A stretch of 64,000 nt of DNA from Pedobacter panaciterrae (GTDB lineage: Bacteria; Bacteroidota; Bacteroidia; Sphingobacteriales; Sphingobacteriaceae): NCBI RefSeq assembly GCF_001636695.1, contig NZ_LGEL01000002.1, positions 1 to 64,000 of the forward strand, given 5' to 3'. The position numbers and the translations under genes are program-made. Each line of letters opens with the position of its first letter. The first letter of the stretch is position 1. The notes under the pieces were generated by a model. That model was not told the origin of the DNA. It saw only the letters and a list, made by a program, of their open reading frames with translations, and searched no databases. Shown in pieces: positions 8,425 to 17,208 of the stretch.

Positions 8425-9222
8425 TTAGAAAAGGAAGGTAAAGCCCTTACCTTTTTTTGGATGCTGCATTTCTTCAAATTTACTGATCTCAGCAGTTAGG
8501 TGCATTGAATACTCGTTATCCATAAAATTTCTAAAAATGGCAATATCCTCTTGTTTACGAGTATCGATAAGTGCCTGATAATAGTCGGTTTTTGTCTCAT
8601 TATGCACAATAGCAAATGGTAAATGATGCACTGCCTGAATATAGTTCATCAATAGTCTGGAAGTTCTACCATTACCATCGTAAAAGGGATGAATACTTAC
8701 AAGATTAAAATGCGCATCATAGGAAAGATTTAATTTTTCTCGTATGCTCAAATTTTGTGGCATCCGCTCAGCGAGATCTAAAGCAAGATTACCTGTTAAG
8801 GTTTCAACTTTATTGAAGTTTGGAAAATAAGTCTCGCCAGCAACTACATTCCCTTTGCGAAATGCTCCTGTAGCGGCATTAATAGTTCCAAACACAGTAT
8901 TGTAGGTGCTAGCAGTATTTTTTACGATAAGTGAGTTTAATTTTTGAATAAATTCTGTAGTAATTATACTATTGGCTTTGGCCTCTTCTAATGCGTATTT
9001 AAGTGCAGCATAATGATCAGTTACCATTAGACTTTCATGCAACGGTTTACCTTTTGGTGTCAATCCTTCAGTAAGTAAAACCTGAGTTTCAACTTCAGTA
9101 AGGGTTGAGCCTTCGATCCTGGTAGAATGGTGAACAATAGAAATTAGATTGAACTTTTCATGATCTATCACCTGATTAATGCCAAGATGTTGATACCGTT
9201 CTATGAGTTTTATGATGTCCAT
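8425..9222 (-). CDS. Fic-family protein (AMP/NMP transferase) with built-in inhibitory motif
   Basis: 265 residues, no signal peptide. The catalytic Fic motif is complete: H178-PFYDGNGRTSR (HxFx(D/E)GNGRxxR). Near the N terminus, S33-TRIEG matches the (S/T)xxxE(G/N) inhibitory helix, so the glutamate at 37 can block the nucleotide site from within the same chain (class II arrangement). Such proteins transfer AMP from ATP to hydroxyl side chains of target proteins; the target is unknown. The C-terminal ~70 residues may form the winged helix often seen in this class. Upstream gene of a two-gene unit with the frameshifted DUF1835 gene. A TACATTTG box at 9233-9240 gives a likely promoter. Confidence 0.92.
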   Translation of the reverse strand: MDIIKLIERYQHLGINQVIDHEKFNLISIVHHSTRIEGSTLTEVETQVLLTEGLTPKGKPLHESLMVTDHYAALKYALEEAKANSIITTEFIQKLNSLIVKNTASTYNTVFGTINAATGAFRKGNVVAGETYFPNFNKVETLTGNLALDLAERMPQNLSIREKLNLSYDAHFNLVSIHPFYDGNGRTSRLLMNYIQAVHHLPFAIVHNETKTDYYQALIDTRKQEDIAIFRNFMDNEYSMHLTAEISKFEEMQHPKKGKGFTFLF

Positions 9223-9232
9223 TATATTTAAG

Positions 9233-9240
9233 CAAATGTA
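9233..9240 (-). promoter_or_regulatory. Bacteroidota -7 box before the Fic gene
   Basis: Minus-strand TACATTTG matches TAnnTTTG exactly and lies 11 nt upstream of the Fic start codon. No convincing -33 TTG was found at the usual distance, so the call rests on this box alone. Confidence 0.4.
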
Positions 9241-9321
9241 ATGAATTTGAGGTTTTAATTTATCAGGTTGTGGATATCTGCCGATTATCTTATCTTACTC
9301 TCATCTATTTAACGTTTAACA

Positions 9322-11133
9322 ATGAAACATATCCTTATCCTATTCTTATTATCAGGTATTAATTTTCTTGCTATTGCGCAGGATAACAATAAACCTGCAG
9401 ATTCCCGCTTAGAGGGAATTGACAGCTTATTAAATAAGGTTTTGAAAGATCAAAAAATAGCAGGTTTTTCTGTGGCAGTTGTAGATGGGGATAAGGTTAT
9501 CTATAGTAAGGGGTTTGGTTACAGGGATGTGGAGAATAAAAAGCCTGTGACTCCGAATACACTTTTTGCAATAGGCTCAAGCACCAAGGCATTTACTTCT
9601 GCTTTATTGGGGATATTACAAAAGGAAGGAAAACTATCTCTGGATGGTAATGCGGTTTCCTATCTTCCGCAGTTGCGATTTTTTAATGATAATATGAATA
9701 ACCAGATTACAGTACGTGATATGATGACTCATCGTACAGGTTTGTCTCGTTATGATTTTTCATGGTATATTTTTAACACCAGTAATCGCGATAGCATTAT
9801 TGGCAGAGTAAGGTATATGGAACCAAATGCCGGACTCCGGGAGAAATGGCAATACAACAATTATATGTTTTTGGCGCAGGGCATGATTGCTGAAAAGTTA
9901 ACCGGTAAAACCTGGGAACAGAATATTAAAGAAAAGTTCTTTTTACCATTAGAGATGAAACGTTCAACTACTTCGATGGCTGAATTCCAAAAAGATGCTG
10001 ACGCTTCCCTACCCTATCAACTGGAAGGAGATGGAATAAAAAAAATGGATTATTACAACATTGATGGCATGGGGCCTGCCGGAAGTATAAATAGTAGTGC
10101 TAATGATATTGCAAACTGGATAAAAACATGGATATCTGGTGGATATTACAATGGCAAACAAATTTTGTCGTCTGATTATATTGCTGAGGCTGCAAGTTCT
10201 CAAATGGTTATGAGTGGTGGGTTGCCTGGATCAGAACCAGACATTTACATGTCCAGTTACGGTTTAGGCTGGATGATCAGTTCCTACAGAGGTCACTATA
10301 AGGTGGAACATGGCGGAAATATAGATGGTTTTAGTGCCAGCGTTTCCTTTTTTCCAACAGATAAACTAGGGGTTGTTGTATTAACGAATCAAAACGTTTC
10401 TGCGGTGCCATCAATTGTATTGAATAGTATTGCGGATAGGTTATTCAAACTAAAACCTATTGATTGGAATAATAAGACAGTTGAAGCAAATAGAATAGCC
10501 AGGGAAAAAAATGCTGGTATTAAAAAAGAGGCCGATTTAAAGCAAGTTCTAAATACCAAACCATCACATTCATTAAAAGAATACACCGGGGTATTTGATA
10601 ATCCTGGATATGGCTTACTTGATATTTCTGCTAAAAATGATTCTCTATTTGTAAAAGCAGGAAAGTATCGCGTTTGGTTGAAGCATTATCATTACGATGT
10701 GTTTGAATGGAGAGGTATTAATAAGGATGGAAAACCGGATACATCTGCCAGTAACATCAAGTTTAATTTTTTAACAAGTAATGATGGTAAAATAGAAAGT
10801 TTATCTGCCTCTTTTGAGAATGGGATGAAACCAACCGTATTTACATTGAAGCCTAAAGTGGTTAACGTGGATCTTAAAACACTTGAAAGATATGTTGGTG
10901 TATATATGCTCGGAACCATGGAAGTTAAGATCTCACTTAGAGATAAGGTATTGTATGTATTTGTGCCAGGCCAACAGGATTATGAAACGGTTGCTTTAGG
11001 AGAACATAACTTTAACTTAAAAGCATTGAATGGCTATAGTGTGAGGTTTGAGATAAAAGGCAATGAAAAAGCTGAAAGTGTTTTATTTATTCAGCCAAAT
11101 GGAACCTTTAAAGCAATCAGGCAAAATAAATAA
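9322..11133 (+). CDS. Secreted serine hydrolase, beta-lactamase fold plus DUF3471
   Basis: 603 residues with signal peptide 1-20 (AIAQ cut). S86-S-T-K89 is the SxxK nucleophile motif, a WQYNNYMFLAQG block near residue 175 supplies the YxN tyrosine, and HGGNIDGF near residue 333 the third motif. After the ~360-residue catalytic domain comes a DUF3471-like beta domain (KEYTGVFDNPGYGLL...) and a further beta-rich tail that repeats the pattern (LERYVGVYMLGTMEV). Longer than the family members at 1946 and 14533 because of this doubled tail. Likely a periplasmic D-aminopeptidase or esterase-like enzyme. Single gene between the Fic operon (divergent) and a hairpin repeat. Confidence 0.9.
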   Translation: MKHILILFLLSGINFLAIAQDNNKPADSRLEGIDSLLNKVLKDQKIAGFSVAVVDGDKVIYSKGFGYRDVENKKPVTPNTLFAIGSSTKAFTSALLGILQKEGKLSLDGNAVSYLPQLRFFNDNMNNQITVRDMMTHRTGLSRYDFSWYIFNTSNRDSIIGRVRYMEPNAGLREKWQYNNYMFLAQGMIAEKLTGKTWEQNIKEKFFLPLEMKRSTTSMAEFQKDADASLPYQLEGDGIKKMDYYNIDGMGPAGSINSSANDIANWIKTWISGGYYNGKQILSSDYIAEAASSQMVMSGGLPGSEPDIYMSSYGLGWMISSYRGHYKVEHGGNIDGFSASVSFFPTDKLGVVVLTNQNVSAVPSIVLNSIADRLFKLKPIDWNNKTVEANRIAREKNAGIKKEADLKQVLNTKPSHSLKEYTGVFDNPGYGLLDISAKNDSLFVKAGKYRVWLKHYHYDVFEWRGINKDGKPDTSASNIKFNFLTSNDGKIESLSASFENGMKPTVFTLKPKVVNVDLKTLERYVGVYMLGTMEVKISLRDKVLYVFVPGQQDYETVALGEHNFNLKALNGYSVRFEIKGNEKAESVLFIQPNGTFKAIRQNK

Positions 11134-11204
11134 CTAGCATGGAAAAAATGGTGTATCCCCGAATCAATTGCCTTTTAACAGGCATTAAAGGATTACCCAA
11201 GCCT

Positions 11205-11288
11205 CCGTCATCCCGACGACAGGAGAGATCTCTTGACAATGAATTATTTAGCATAAACAAGAGATCCCTCCTATCGTCGGGATGACGG
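11205..11288. repeat. Dispersed hairpin repeat, copy 3
   Basis: Arms 11205-11235 and 11258-11288 (31 nt each) are inverted copies with one mismatch and a 22-nt loop. Same family as the copies at 208, 1374 and 22427. A degenerate extra half (ATTACCTCCTATTGCCAGG...) follows at about 11308-11332. The element lies between convergent genes 9322-11133 and 11380-12105 and may also serve as their terminator. Confidence 0.85.
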
Positions 11289-11379
11289 TGTATGTTACAG
11301 CATAATATTACCTCCTATTGCCAGGTTGACGGTTTTAATCCTAAATACTTAAGCATCTTGAATGAAGGGCATTAGCGCT

Positions 11380-12105
11380 TTATATTTCAGGAGAGATTGA
11401 GCCTCCTGAGTATATCGTAAAGAAGTCTTTTTTGTATACCTCTCCTATAGGCAGTTCATTTGCACCCATATAAATGGTATGGTGGTCAAATGAATCTATG
11501 TAATTCTTGTTCACCACATAAGATTTACTTACACGCAAAAAGATATCCTGAGGAATTTTTTGATGGAAGGTTTTTAAATTCATGGCAGTAATTAGCTTTT
11601 GGCCAGCCAGATGGATCACAACATAATCCTTTAATCCCTCTATGAATCTGATATCCTCGAATTTGATTCTGTGGAACCTTCTTTCTGATTTAATAATTAA
11701 AAATTCTACTGTATTAGCTTCAAGTGTATTCTTTTCAGGGCTGTCAGATAGCAGCCTTTGATAAGTCTCAGCCTTTTTAATCGCTTTATCCAGTCTCCAC
11801 TTGTCTATAGGCTTAAGCAAATAATCGATAGCATCAAGCTCATAACTTTTTAGGGCATATTGAGGGTAAGCAGTTGTGAAAATGACCAATGTTGATCCGG
11901 ACAATTGTGCTGCGAAATCAAGTCCTGTTACCATAGGCATTTCGATATCCAAAAACACCAGATCAACTTGATTTGATTTCAGAAAATCAAGTGCTGTCCA
12001 CGCATTTGAAAAACTCCCCCGTATTTCAGTAAGAGATACTTCGTTGATCAATGCCTCCATTTCAGCTCTGGCCAGAGGCTCATCGTCTACAATGATACAG
12101 TTCAT
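11380..12105 (-). CDS. LytTR-family response regulator
   Basis: 241 residues. N-terminal receiver domain (1-~120) with acidic pair D7-D8, phospho-acceptor D53 in FLDIEMP, and conserved T/K positions (FTTAYPQYALKSYE, LLKPID). C-terminal LytTR DNA-binding domain (~138-235) with the typical FLIIKSERRFHRIKFEDIRFIEGLKDYVVIH and VSKSYVVN blocks. Partner of the sensor kinase at 12102, with ATGA overlap of 4 nt. LytTR proteins bind direct repeats about two helical turns apart, which is exactly what lies upstream of this operon (13222-13313). Probably autoregulatory and controlling the divergent gene at 13395. Confidence 0.93.
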   Translation of the reverse strand: MNCIIVDDEPLARAEMEALINEVSLTEIRGSFSNAWTALDFLKSNQVDLVFLDIEMPMVTGLDFAAQLSGSTLVIFTTAYPQYALKSYELDAIDYLLKPIDKWRLDKAIKKAETYQRLLSDSPEKNTLEANTVEFLIIKSERRFHRIKFEDIRFIEGLKDYVVIHLAGQKLITAMNLKTFHQKIPQDIFLRVSKSYVVNKNYIDSFDHHTIYMGANELPIGEVYKKDFFTIYSGGSISPEI

Positions 12106-13166
12106 AAGGGCAATTTTAATAGAATTGAAAATTGATTTTCTGTGGAATCAATAGTTAAAGAATGGCTCTCCTGATAGAGCAGTTCTAGTCTCCGTTTAAT
12201 GTTTGCAAGCCCCAGTCCACTATTCTTTTGATCGTTAGGAGTAAACAGTGGATCTTTGGAGTTTATACAAGAGAAATGAAGCTGACTATCAACAATTAAA
12301 AATTTGATCCGTATGTAAGGTTCACCGCCACTAACATCCACACTATGTTTAACGGCATTTTCAACAAAGGTGGTAAACAAGTTAGGTGTTATAAAGATAC
12401 CATTCAGTACTCCTGTATTGTCAGGAGCATTAATATCAATGGAAAGTCTGTCTCTTCTGAGCATCTCCAGATTAAGAAAATTTGACAAAAAAGTAATCTC
12501 AGATTTTAGTGGCGTTTCCTCTTCATTATTCTCATAAATCTGGTACCTTAAGAATTCAGAAAGCTTCATAATTACAAGATTAGCTTTCTCAGGATCGCTA
12601 CGTACAAGTGCCTTTATGCCATTGAGCATATTGAAAAGGAAATGCGGATTGATCTGATTTTTTAACTCATTCAGCTCCATCCTCAGTGTTATATTGTTCA
12701 ACTCGGCTATCCGCTCGTTGTCCTTTGTCCAGCGTTGAAATAGTTTAATCATAGTGGTGATCAGGATGATAGATACTGTTATAAAAAAGCCCTCAATAAA
12801 ACCTTTATCATGTTCTTTATAGTTGCTTCCTTCTGGCATGAGATAGGCATCAAATAAGCTGGACAAGAAAGTAAGGCTAAGTAATACCAGGATCGAAAGA
12901 AGAACCAGATAGAACAAGTACTTACCGGTAAAAAAGAAGACCGGAACTAATATATACATGTTGATGTAACACATGGCAATCAGTACCCCATAAACACATA
13001 GCAACCTGTAATATTTAAAAAGTCCGGAATAATCAGACTGCCAGCTGGAATAGGAAATTACCACCAGACTTGCAATTAAAAGTACTGCATGCCGCAATAT
13101 CCGGTATCGGTCATTAACCATAACCTGCAGAAGGTTTGTATTCTTAAGTTCCGGATTTGCGTTCAT
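12102..13166 (-). CDS. LytS-type sensor histidine kinase (His_kinase family)
   Basis: 354 residues. Four membrane segments in the first ~140 residues (about 25-42, 54-75, 83-105, 122-142), a short linker, then the His_kinase core with the phospho-acceptor H175 in NQINPHFLFNMLNGIKAL and an ATP-binding domain ending in NSGLGLANIKRRLELLY. No periplasmic sensor domain of any size, so the signal is probably sensed in or near the membrane. Start ATG 13166 lies 18 nt after a minus-strand TATCTTTG box. Overlaps the LytTR gene by 4 nt. Confidence 0.92.
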   Translation of the reverse strand: MNANPELKNTNLLQVMVNDRYRILRHAVLLIASLVVISYSSWQSDYSGLFKYYRLLCVYGVLIAMCYINMYILVPVFFFTGKYLFYLVLLSILVLLSLTFLSSLFDAYLMPEGSNYKEHDKGFIEGFFITVSIILITTMIKLFQRWTKDNERIAELNNITLRMELNELKNQINPHFLFNMLNGIKALVRSDPEKANLVIMKLSEFLRYQIYENNEEETPLKSEITFLSNFLNLEMLRRDRLSIDINAPDNTGVLNGIFITPNLFTTFVENAVKHSVDVSGGEPYIRIKFLIVDSQLHFSCINSKDPLFTPNDQKNSGLGLANIKRRLELLYQESHSLTIDSTENQFSILLKLPL

Positions 13167-13183
13167 TTAATTTTCTATTGTTG

Positions 13184-13351
13184 CAAAGATAAGCGTATGT
13201 CCTGCTCCCGTTTGCGAAATTATACCAAATGCTCTCTGTAATATACCAAATTCAGATTTATGGTTTGGTATTGAATTCAGCCAATCTGGTATATTTTTCA
13301 GGGGCTCTGGTATAATAACAAAAACGTGTGTTTGTATTATATATTCCTTTG
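13184..13351. promoter_or_regulatory. Divergent control region with five half-sites at 21-bp steps
   Basis: ATACCAAA occurs at 13222-13229 and 13243-13250 (21 bp apart). Its reverse complement form (TTTGGTAT, TCTGGTAT, TCTGGTAT) occurs at 13264-13271, 13285-13292 and 13306-13313 (21 bp apart each). The two groups point away from each other. On the minus side a TATCTTTG -7 box lies at 13184-13191, exactly 30 nt from the nearest half-site. On the plus side TTCCTTTG lies at 13344-13351, also exactly 30 nt away. This fits activation of both the LytS/LytTR operon and the gene at 13395 by the LytTR protein. Confidence 0.7.
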
Positions 13352-13394
13352 CGTCCGGATTTACCCAATCTACTTCAAAAATTTAACAGAACAT

Positions 13395-14417
13395 ATGAAT
13401 AGGATAAAAAGAACTGCGGCAACATTAAGCCTTCTAACCTTAGGCTTCAATAGCTTTTCTCAGACTACTGATAGTATTCCTAAAGGTAAACAGGACAGTT
13501 TGAACTTTCCTAAAAGAGTGGTCACTTTTGCTGCCGACAAATTTGCCATAACCCGTCCGCTAAATATTGAATTTACCCAAACTGCTCCCTTTAACTTCAA
13601 GTCAGAAAAAGATGGAAACTCGTTATCCGAAAACAGGGCAAACCGCTTTCAACAGGTTAAGGTTAGTGCCAATATTAACCTCATTAAACGAAAAACCTGG
13701 CTTTTGGGTACAACACTGGGATATAGGTTAACTTCAGCAGAGGTAGAAATCGGTCAGATTGGCACATCAAAAACCACTATCTCTAATGATTTTCATTACC
13801 TGTTTTCATCTCTGAATCTGACATATTTTTCATCTTTATTTGGAAAACGAATGGTCTATAGTTCAAGTGTGATGGTGGATGGCAGCGACAAACATTTTGA
13901 AAGGGTAAGGGGAATATTTGCAGGAACGATGGTATTGAAAGCCAACCAACGTACAAAAATGACCGCCGGATTATTGGTCAGCATTGACCCTAGTGCTCCC
14001 ACTCCATTTGTCCCCACCTTCTCCTATGAACATAAATTCACCAATGGCTTGATAGCAGACATTGTGCTTCCCAGAAGTGTTTACCTCAGAAAATTTGTTT
14101 TTAACCACAACGGAAGAATTTCATTCGGTTCTGAGTTGGACAGAACTGCATTTTATCTATATAACTTAAATGGCACTAATCAAAAATATGAATATGGGCA
14201 ATTGGATATTAATTCTGGACTAACTTATGAGCATGCAATTGGCAGACATTTTATGCTGACAACAAAAAGCGGGATGAAATACACGCCTTCTGGCAGAGTA
14301 TTTAAAAAGGAGGATTCATTTGCAGACCCTGTTTATAAAATTACCCCTGATCCTGTATTTTATTTCAATGTAGGAATATCATTTAATCCTTTTTCTATTC
14401 TGGGAAAGAAGAAATAG
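13395..14417 (+). CDS. Putative outer-membrane beta-barrel protein, LytTR target candidate
   Basis: 340 residues from ATG 13395; the frame is open further upstream, but only this start gives a signal peptide (MNRIKRTAATLSLLTLGFNSFSQ, cut after SFSQ). The mature part is rich in alternating hydrophobic/polar strands and aromatic residues, and ends in a beta-strand with a final basic tail, which suggests a barrel of 10-12 strands. No family recognised with certainty. It is the only gene facing the LytS/LytTR operon and shares its half-site array, so it is the best candidate for the system's target. Confidence 0.7.
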   Translation: MNRIKRTAATLSLLTLGFNSFSQTTDSIPKGKQDSLNFPKRVVTFAADKFAITRPLNIEFTQTAPFNFKSEKDGNSLSENRANRFQQVKVSANINLIKRKTWLLGTTLGYRLTSAEVEIGQIGTSKTTISNDFHYLFSSLNLTYFSSLFGKRMVYSSSVMVDGSDKHFERVRGIFAGTMVLKANQRTKMTAGLLVSIDPSAPTPFVPTFSYEHKFTNGLIADIVLPRSVYLRKFVFNHNGRISFGSELDRTAFYLYNLNGTNQKYEYGQLDINSGLTYEHAIGRHFMLTTKSGMKYTPSGRVFKKEDSFADPVYKITPDPVFYFNVGISFNPFSILGKKK

Positions 14418-14498
14418 GTGCCTTACAACAAACAATCATGATAGTTAAGCGTAATAAGTTAAGGTTTTGCTTTTCCGAGATTTCTCGCAAAAACTATA

Positions 14499-14506
14499 TA
14501 CATTTG
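14499..14506 (+). promoter_or_regulatory. Bacteroidota -7 box before the serine hydrolase gene
   Basis: TACATTTG matches TAnnTTTG exactly and lies 26 nt upstream of ATG 14533. The region between 14418 and 14532 holds nothing else that I recognise apart from a small CGAGATTTCTCG dyad at 14476-14487. Confidence 0.45.
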
Positions 14507-14532
14507 AAATATAGAGCATTAATCAACCCAAC

Positions 14533-15999
14533 ATGACGCTAAAGTCCTGCCTCCTTCTATCATTTCTGTTTATCTTTTTAAACACGAGCGCATTTGCTCA
14601 AAATAAAGTTATTTATAGTAAAGAGATAAACAATCAGATTCAAAAGGTAGAAAACAACCTGTTGCCCTGGGCCCAGGCCGGAACGGACACGCTAAAGTTT
14701 AACATTTATAAGCGGATGGCACAATATAAAATCCAGGGACTTAGCATAGCCGTTATAAAAAATTATAAAATTATATGGGCAAAGGCATATGGATGGGCTG
14801 ATGTAAAAGAAAAACGACCGGTAACAAATAATACGCTATTTCAGGCTGCCTCTCTAAGCAAATCAATTAATGCAATAGGATTGCTAAAACTTGCTCAGGA
14901 AGGAAAAATTGACTTAAACAAGGACATCAACACTTATCTAACCAGTTGGAAATTCCCTTATGATTCCCTTTCTGAAGGCAAAAAAATCTCCACTGCAAAT
15001 CTTCTTAGTCATACTGCCGGATTAACCGTACACGGCTTTAAAGGTTATACAAAGGGAGAAGCTATTCCAACACTCCCGGAAATATTAGATGGCAGCAAAC
15101 CTGCCAATTCACCACCGGTACGTTCTATGTACCCCCCGGGAAAAAAAGTGGAATATTCTGGTGGTGGAACCACTATTTCTCAATTGATACTGGAAGATAT
15201 TACCAAAGAAAAATACCAGGATTATATGTACAAAAATGTACTACAGCCCATGGGTATGATTCAAAGTTTTTTTAATCAACCACCGGCATCAAATAAAACA
15301 GCTTTACTGGCTACTGGATATAGATTAAATGGATTGGAAATGGAAGGTGGTAAGTACAATACCTATCCTGAAAAGGGTGCAGCTGGCTTATGGACCACCC
15401 CTACCGATCTAGGCAAATACATTATTGAAACCCAACTTGCTTATAAGGGTAAATCTGCAAAAGTATTGAATCAGAAAATGACACAACTACGTCTCACCCC
15501 GTTTATAGACAGCATAAATGCGTTTGGTGTGTTTATCAATAAGAAAGGAACTGAAAAATACTTTCAGCATAGCGGTTCCAATGAAGGATTTGTATCTCAA
15601 TATCGCGGAAGCCTTGAAAATGGAAATGGAGTTGTAGTTATGGTGAATTCTGATAACACCAATATCATGAACGAAATTATCAATAGCGTTGCAAAGATCT
15701 ATAACTGGAAAGATTTTTATCAACCCGTACACAAGGATACCATTGCTATAAATCAAAATTCCCTGGACAAATACACAGGCGCCTATAAAATCGATGGAAA
15801 TCTAATCACGATTGTCAAAAAGAATAATCAACTATGGTTGAATAATATTGTCTCTAGTCCAATGCACTTTACATCAGTTTTGGATTTCTATATCACAGAA
15901 TACAAGGCAGACTATAGCTTTATATTAGATGATAAAGGCGAGATTAAAGGCTTCAGCATCAACAAAACAAGACTAGCGCAAAAGCAGCAAGATAGGTAG
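14533..15999 (+). CDS. Secreted serine hydrolase, beta-lactamase class C fold
   Basis: 488 residues with signal peptide 1-23 (AFAQ). S107-L-S-K110 is the nucleophile motif, Y208-S-G the YxN equivalent, and H346-SGSNEGF the third motif (HSG instead of HGG). C-terminal ~90 residues again look like a DUF3471-type beta domain (LDKYTGAYKIDGNL). Third member of this family in the window. Periplasmic hydrolase of unknown substrate. It ends 25 nt before the transporter gene at 16025, so the two may be co-transcribed. Confidence 0.9.
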   Translation: MTLKSCLLLSFLFIFLNTSAFAQNKVIYSKEINNQIQKVENNLLPWAQAGTDTLKFNIYKRMAQYKIQGLSIAVIKNYKIIWAKAYGWADVKEKRPVTNNTLFQAASLSKSINAIGLLKLAQEGKIDLNKDINTYLTSWKFPYDSLSEGKKISTANLLSHTAGLTVHGFKGYTKGEAIPTLPEILDGSKPANSPPVRSMYPPGKKVEYSGGGTTISQLILEDITKEKYQDYMYKNVLQPMGMIQSFFNQPPASNKTALLATGYRLNGLEMEGGKYNTYPEKGAAGLWTTPTDLGKYIIETQLAYKGKSAKVLNQKMTQLRLTPFIDSINAFGVFINKKGTEKYFQHSGSNEGFVSQYRGSLENGNGVVVMVNSDNTNIMNEIINSVAKIYNWKDFYQPVHKDTIAINQNSLDKYTGAYKIDGNLITIVKKNNQLWLNNIVSSPMHFTSVLDFYITEYKADYSFILDDKGEIKGFSINKTRLAQKQQDR

Positions 16000-16024
16000 T
16001 ATTTTATTGAATAGCACCCGATCA

Positions 16025-16732
16025 ATGGAAACAAAGCATAATATGGAGTTAGAAGAACATTATACCAACAGAAGTGGTTGGCTGAGAGCTGCAGTTTTAG
16101 GTGCTAACGACGGAATCCTTTCCACAACAAGTTTGGCAATAGGTATTGCCGCTGCCAGTAGCACCCGTGAACCTGTAGTACTGGCTGCTTTGGCAGGATT
16201 GGTTGCGGGAGCATTATCTATGGCTGCCGGAGAATATGTTTCGGTAAGTTCACAATCAGACATTGAAGTTGCCGATCTCAAAAGAGAAAAAAGAGAATTG
16301 GAAAATATGCCGGAAATTGAGCTGAAGGAATTGGCTAAGCTATACCAGCAAAGAGGTCTGGAAGAAAACCTTGCAATGCAAGTAGCTGTACAGCTAACTG
16401 CCCATGATGCCTTAGGGGCACATGCCAAGGATGAATTGGGTATCAATGAGATTACTCAGGCAAAACCTATGCAGGCTGCCTTAGCCTCGGCAGCGTCATT
16501 TATTGCTGGCGGCATGCTTCCTATGCTGGTTTCCATCTTTGCACCACTGCGCTTAATGGTTATTTACCAATATGGTTTTTCTATTGTATTTCTGGCTATA
16601 TCTGCAATTATTGCAGCAAAAGCAGGTGGATCACATAAAGGAAAAGCTGTTCTAAGGATTTGCTTTTGGGGAACCGCAGCCATGCTGATGACCGCCTTAG
16701 TTGGTTATCTTTTTGGTGTTAAAGCAACGTAG
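16025..16732 (+). CDS. VIT1/CCC1-family iron/manganese transporter
   Basis: 235 residues from ATG 16025 (an upstream TTG at 16007 is in frame but unlikely). The N-terminal block SGWLRAAVLGANDGILSTTSL is the family signature, followed by helices near 35-80 with the GALSMAAGEYVSVSSQSD motif. A cytoplasmic charged domain (VADLKREKRELENMPEIEL, about 85-150) binds metal in plant VIT1. Three closing membrane helices follow. Members move Fe2+ or Mn2+ out of the cytoplasm; the direction here is inferred from the family. Confidence 0.92.
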   Translation: METKHNMELEEHYTNRSGWLRAAVLGANDGILSTTSLAIGIAAASSTREPVVLAALAGLVAGALSMAAGEYVSVSSQSDIEVADLKREKRELENMPEIELKELAKLYQQRGLEENLAMQVAVQLTAHDALGAHAKDELGINEITQAKPMQAALASAASFIAGGMLPMLVSIFAPLRLMVIYQYGFSIVFLAISAIIAAKAGGSHKGKAVLRICFWGTAAMLMTALVGYLFGVKAT

Positions 16733-16759
16733 TTTTTAAAAAAACAACACTACCTATTG

Positions 16760-16771
16760 TTTCGTACGAAA
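16760..16771. promoter_or_regulatory. 12-bp palindrome before the BlaI-type regulator
   Basis: TTTCGTACGAAA is a perfect palindrome 19 nt upstream of the BlaI-type start codon. BlaI/MecI dimers bind short dyads near their own promoter, so this is a candidate operator. It does not match the classic TACA/TGTA form. Confidence 0.35.
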
Positions 16772-16790
16772 AAATTCCTACATTAGATTT

Positions 16791-17189
16791 ATGAAGGCAA
16801 AAAACGAAACTGAAAACAGCAAAATTGAACCTACTAAATCAGAACTGGAAATACTCCAGGTGTTATGGGAACATGGCCCCTCGTCCGTTAGATTTGTAAA
16901 TGACAAATTAAATGAGCGCAGGGAAATCAATTATACTTCTACGTTGAAGCTGATGCAGATCATGGCCGAAAAGGAAATCCTAAAAAGAGATGAAAGCGCG
17001 GTAAAACACATCTATCATGTTACAGAAAACGAGGAGAAAACAAAGCGGCACCTCTTAAAGAAATTTGTAGATTCGATGTATAATGGCTCTGCAAGCAAGC
17101 TGGTAGTACAACTGCTGGGAAACGGAAGTACCACAAAGGAGGATGTGGAAGAGATTAGAGATCTGTTAAACAAAATTAACGAGGAATAA
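16791..17189 (+). CDS. BlaI/MecI/CopY-family transcriptional repressor
   Basis: 132 residues. Winged helix at about 16-85 with the family pattern LTKSELEILQVLWEHGPSSVRFVNDKLN-like start and YTSTLKLMQIMAEKEILKRDE. A C-terminal dimerisation region includes FVDSMYNGSASKLVVQLLGN. Nineteen nt separate it from the M56 peptidase gene, the usual BlaI-BlaR1-type pairing in which the membrane peptidase relieves repression. In Bacteroidota such pairs control varied targets; the neighbouring TonB-like gene at 18824 is a possible one. Confidence 0.92.
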   Translation: MKAKNETENSKIEPTKSELEILQVLWEHGPSSVRFVNDKLNERREINYTSTLKLMQIMAEKEILKRDESAVKHIYHVTENEEKTKRHLLKKFVDSMYNGSASKLVVQLLGNGSTTKEDVEEIRDLLNKINEE

Positions 17190-17208
17190 CTAATTAATCA
17201 TTTTCAAT

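Noticed and set aside
13326-13394. Longer N terminus for the barrel gene at 13395
   Set aside because: The extension MCLYYIFLC... overlaps the -7 box and removes the signal peptide; ATG 13395 fits better.
1946-15999. Antibiotic resistance beta-lactamases
   Set aside because: The three serine hydrolases have HGG or HSG instead of KTG and DUF3471-like tails, as in periplasmic esterase or peptidase relatives; nothing indicates a resistance role.
16060-16446. 128-residue minus-strand frame inside the VIT1-type transporter gene
   Set aside because: Shadow of a well-supported gene on the other strand; no signal, motif or promoter of its own.
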